Positions 40,501 to 40,838 of a stretch of DNA of 40,838 nucleotides are shown here, in pieces (the stretch's first letter is position 1; the number at the start of each line of letters is the position of its first letter). The stretch is from Deltaproteobacteria bacterium (lineage in GTDB: Bacteria > Desulfobacterota > Desulfuromonadia > Geobacterales > DSM-12255), in NCBI GenBank assembly GCA_021849045.1, contig JAJZTK010000020.1, forward strand, positions 1 through 40,838, in the 5' to 3' direction. Made by a program: the position numbers and the translations under genes. The notes under the pieces were generated by a model, which ran no database searches, had not been told where the DNA came from, and was given only the letters and a program-made list of their open reading frames with translations.

Positions 40501-40838
40501 ACCCCCACGTCTATCCCGAGTTCGACAAGCACCGCCAGGAGTACTCGGACACCTCGGTGATCCCGACCCCGATCTTCTTCTACGGTCTGGAGCCGGGCCA
40601 GGAGACCTCGCTGGACATCGAGCCGGGCAAGACCCTGATCATCAAGCTGAACGCCATCGGCAAGGTCCACCCTGACGGCACCCGCCACATCTACTTCGAG
40701 CTGAACGGCAACGCCCGGAGCGTGGTGGTCCGCGACCAGTCGGTGCAGTCCGACGAGGCGGTGCGGGTGAAGGCGGACAAGGGTAACCCGAACCATGTCG
40801 GCGCGCCCATGCCGGGCAAGGTGCTGAAGGTCAACGTC
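37554..40838 (+). CDS. pyc: Pyruvate carboxylase (runs off the window)
   Basis: The frame is open from ATG 37554 (AGGGAGG at 37541-37547) to the last base, giving 1095 residues of an expected 1150. The biotin carboxylase domain comes first (MAANRGEIAIRIFRAC; AAAGGGGRGMRVA; HIEVQVLGD; EMNPRIQVEHTVTEM). The carboxyltransferase domain starts near residue 525 (DTTMRDAHQSNLATRVRS), with GGATFDVSMRFL, IKDMAGLLKP and HLHTHDTSSN. The tetramerisation region and the start of the biotin carrier domain follow (HVGAPMPGKVLKVNV). The AMKM biotinyl-lysine motif must lie just outside the window. It makes oxaloacetate from pyruvate, ATP and bicarbonate. Its position behind the pyruvate-type sensor and transporter forms a pyruvate-centred block. 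Confidence 0.96.
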   Translation, partial: MQKRTFRKVMAANRGEIAIRIFRACTELGIGTVAIYSEEDKLSLHRYKADEAYLIGKGKSPIDAYLGIDEIISLAVKADVDAIHPGYGFLSENAEFAEKCEAAGIAFIGPTAEMQRALGDKVAARKVAVAAGVPTVPGTEEPIEREEEALKFAKDHGYPIIIKAAAGGGGRGMRVARTRKELLEGLVAARSEAKASFGNPAVFLERYLENPKHIEVQVLGDNHGNLVHFFERDCSIQRRHQKVVEFAPSLCLTQKVRQELCTAALKIASQVKYRNAGTVEFLMDQQGNWYFIEMNPRIQVEHTVTEMITGRNLVQNQILVAEGHKLSDPEINIPSQSSIDMRGYAIQCRITTEDPANNFAPDFGVITTYRSAAGFGVRLDAGNAYTGSHITSHYDSLLVKVTSWGLSFADAAHIMHRSLQEFRVRGVKTNIGFLENVVTHPVFLHGNCDTSFIEKHPELLLIREKKDRATKVLTFLGDVIVNGSSGIVKPLRSSELIEARVPEVDYTKPRPTGSRDLFMELGAEGLSKRILEQKKLLITDTTMRDAHQSNLATRVRSYDLLKIAEPTSYLGAGLFSLECWGGATFDVSMRFLKEDPWQRLHKLSEAIPNILFQMLLRGSNAVGYTNYPDNVVQRFVEEAAASGIDIFRVFDSLNWTKGMAVAMEAVRKTGKICEAAICYTGDITDPARNKYPLEYYVNMAKELEQMGAHILAIKDMAGLLKPFAAFQLVKALKENIGIPVHLHTHDTSSNGSATLLMACQAGVDIVDAALSSLSGLTAQPNLNALVAALHGTEWDTQLNEEGLQQLANYWETVREYYAPFESGLKSGTAEVYHHEIPGGQYSNYKPQVAGLGLLDRWEECKEMYHKVNLLFGDIVKVTPSSKVVGDMAMFLVKNNLQPEDVFTKADELAFPESVVGMFKGMLGQPYQGWPEELQRIVLKGEQPITCRPGELLEPVDFDEERLKLEEKFGHAVDDKSLISAILYPHVYPEFDKHRQEYSDTSVIPTPIFFYGLEPGQETSLDIEPGKTLIIKLNAIGKVHPDGTRHIYFELNGNARSVVVRDQSVQSDEAVRVKADKGNPNHVGAPMPGKVLKVNV

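Overview
The window looks like chromosome from a GC-rich, anaerobic, metal-reducing-type bacterium of the Geobacteraceae (Desulfuromonadota). This is inferred from gene content and was not tested by any search. The supporting signs are an acetate-permease-like symporter next to beta-oxidation genes, sigma-54 regulators, a ferredoxin-linked indolepyruvate oxidoreductase (IorAB), a BadF/HgdC-type ATPase, ADP-forming acyl-CoA synthetase, pyruvate carboxylase, an HD-GYP protein, and the G/C-rich intergenic palindromes common in these genomes. There are no rRNA, tRNA, CRISPR, phage or complete insertion-sequence signals.

Layout. (1) 1-4972: the end of an ActP-like symporter, then an LCAD-type acyl-CoA dehydrogenase, a fused enoyl-CoA hydratase/3-hydroxyacyl-CoA dehydrogenase and a thiolase, which together make a beta-oxidation set. 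(2) 5239-7447: a sigma-54 activator with a PrpR-type sensor domain, then about 600 non-coding bases. These hold two abutting 20-bp palindromes, a third related site and a good -24/-12 promoter pointing into the next genes. (3) 7448-22232: a long co-directional catabolic run with a ketopantoate-reductase-family 2-oxoacid reductase, an HgdC-type activator ATPase, a single HgdB-like dehydratase/reductase subunit, ADP-forming acyl-CoA synthetase, CoA-transferase, IorA, IorB, a complete Liv-type ABC transporter (binding protein, two permeases, two ATPases) and a tandem universal stress protein. (4) 22258-26929, minus strand: a four-gene operon of pseudopilin, sensor HD-GYP protein, double zinc-ribbon membrane protein, and a receiver-like membrane protein; I cannot assign a function to it. 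(5) 27166-30284: an NtrC-type response regulator, a slipin, ferritin and a DUF1450-like protein. (6) 30474-31480: an intact RelE/HigA-like toxin-antitoxin pair with a palindromic operator, next to the decayed remains of a second, HigBA-type module. (7) 31607-37251: a periplasmic PpiC/SurA-like foldase, then a LytS/LytTR two-component pair in front of a CstA/BtsT-type pyruvate or peptide transporter, with 21-bp-spaced repeats in the transporter promoter. (8) 37554 to the end: pyruvate carboxylase, cut by the window edge just before its biotin lysine.

How the genes may work together. Region 3 has parts for both halves of a Stickland-like scheme. IorAB would oxidise a 2-oxoacid to acyl-CoA and reduced ferredoxin, and the ADP-forming synthetase would turn that acyl-CoA into ATP and acid. 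The PanE-family reductase would make a 2-hydroxyacid, the CoA-transferase would activate it, and the ATPase/HgdB pair would dehydrate or reduce it. The Liv system would bring in the amino acid or similar substrate, and region 1 could finish the chain by beta-oxidation. The PrpR-like activator, its palindromes and the sigma-54 promoter give a plausible inducible switch. This assembly is inference, and it is the best candidate here for an undescribed system. Regions 7-8 form a separate pyruvate-centred block (sensor, transporter, carboxylase).
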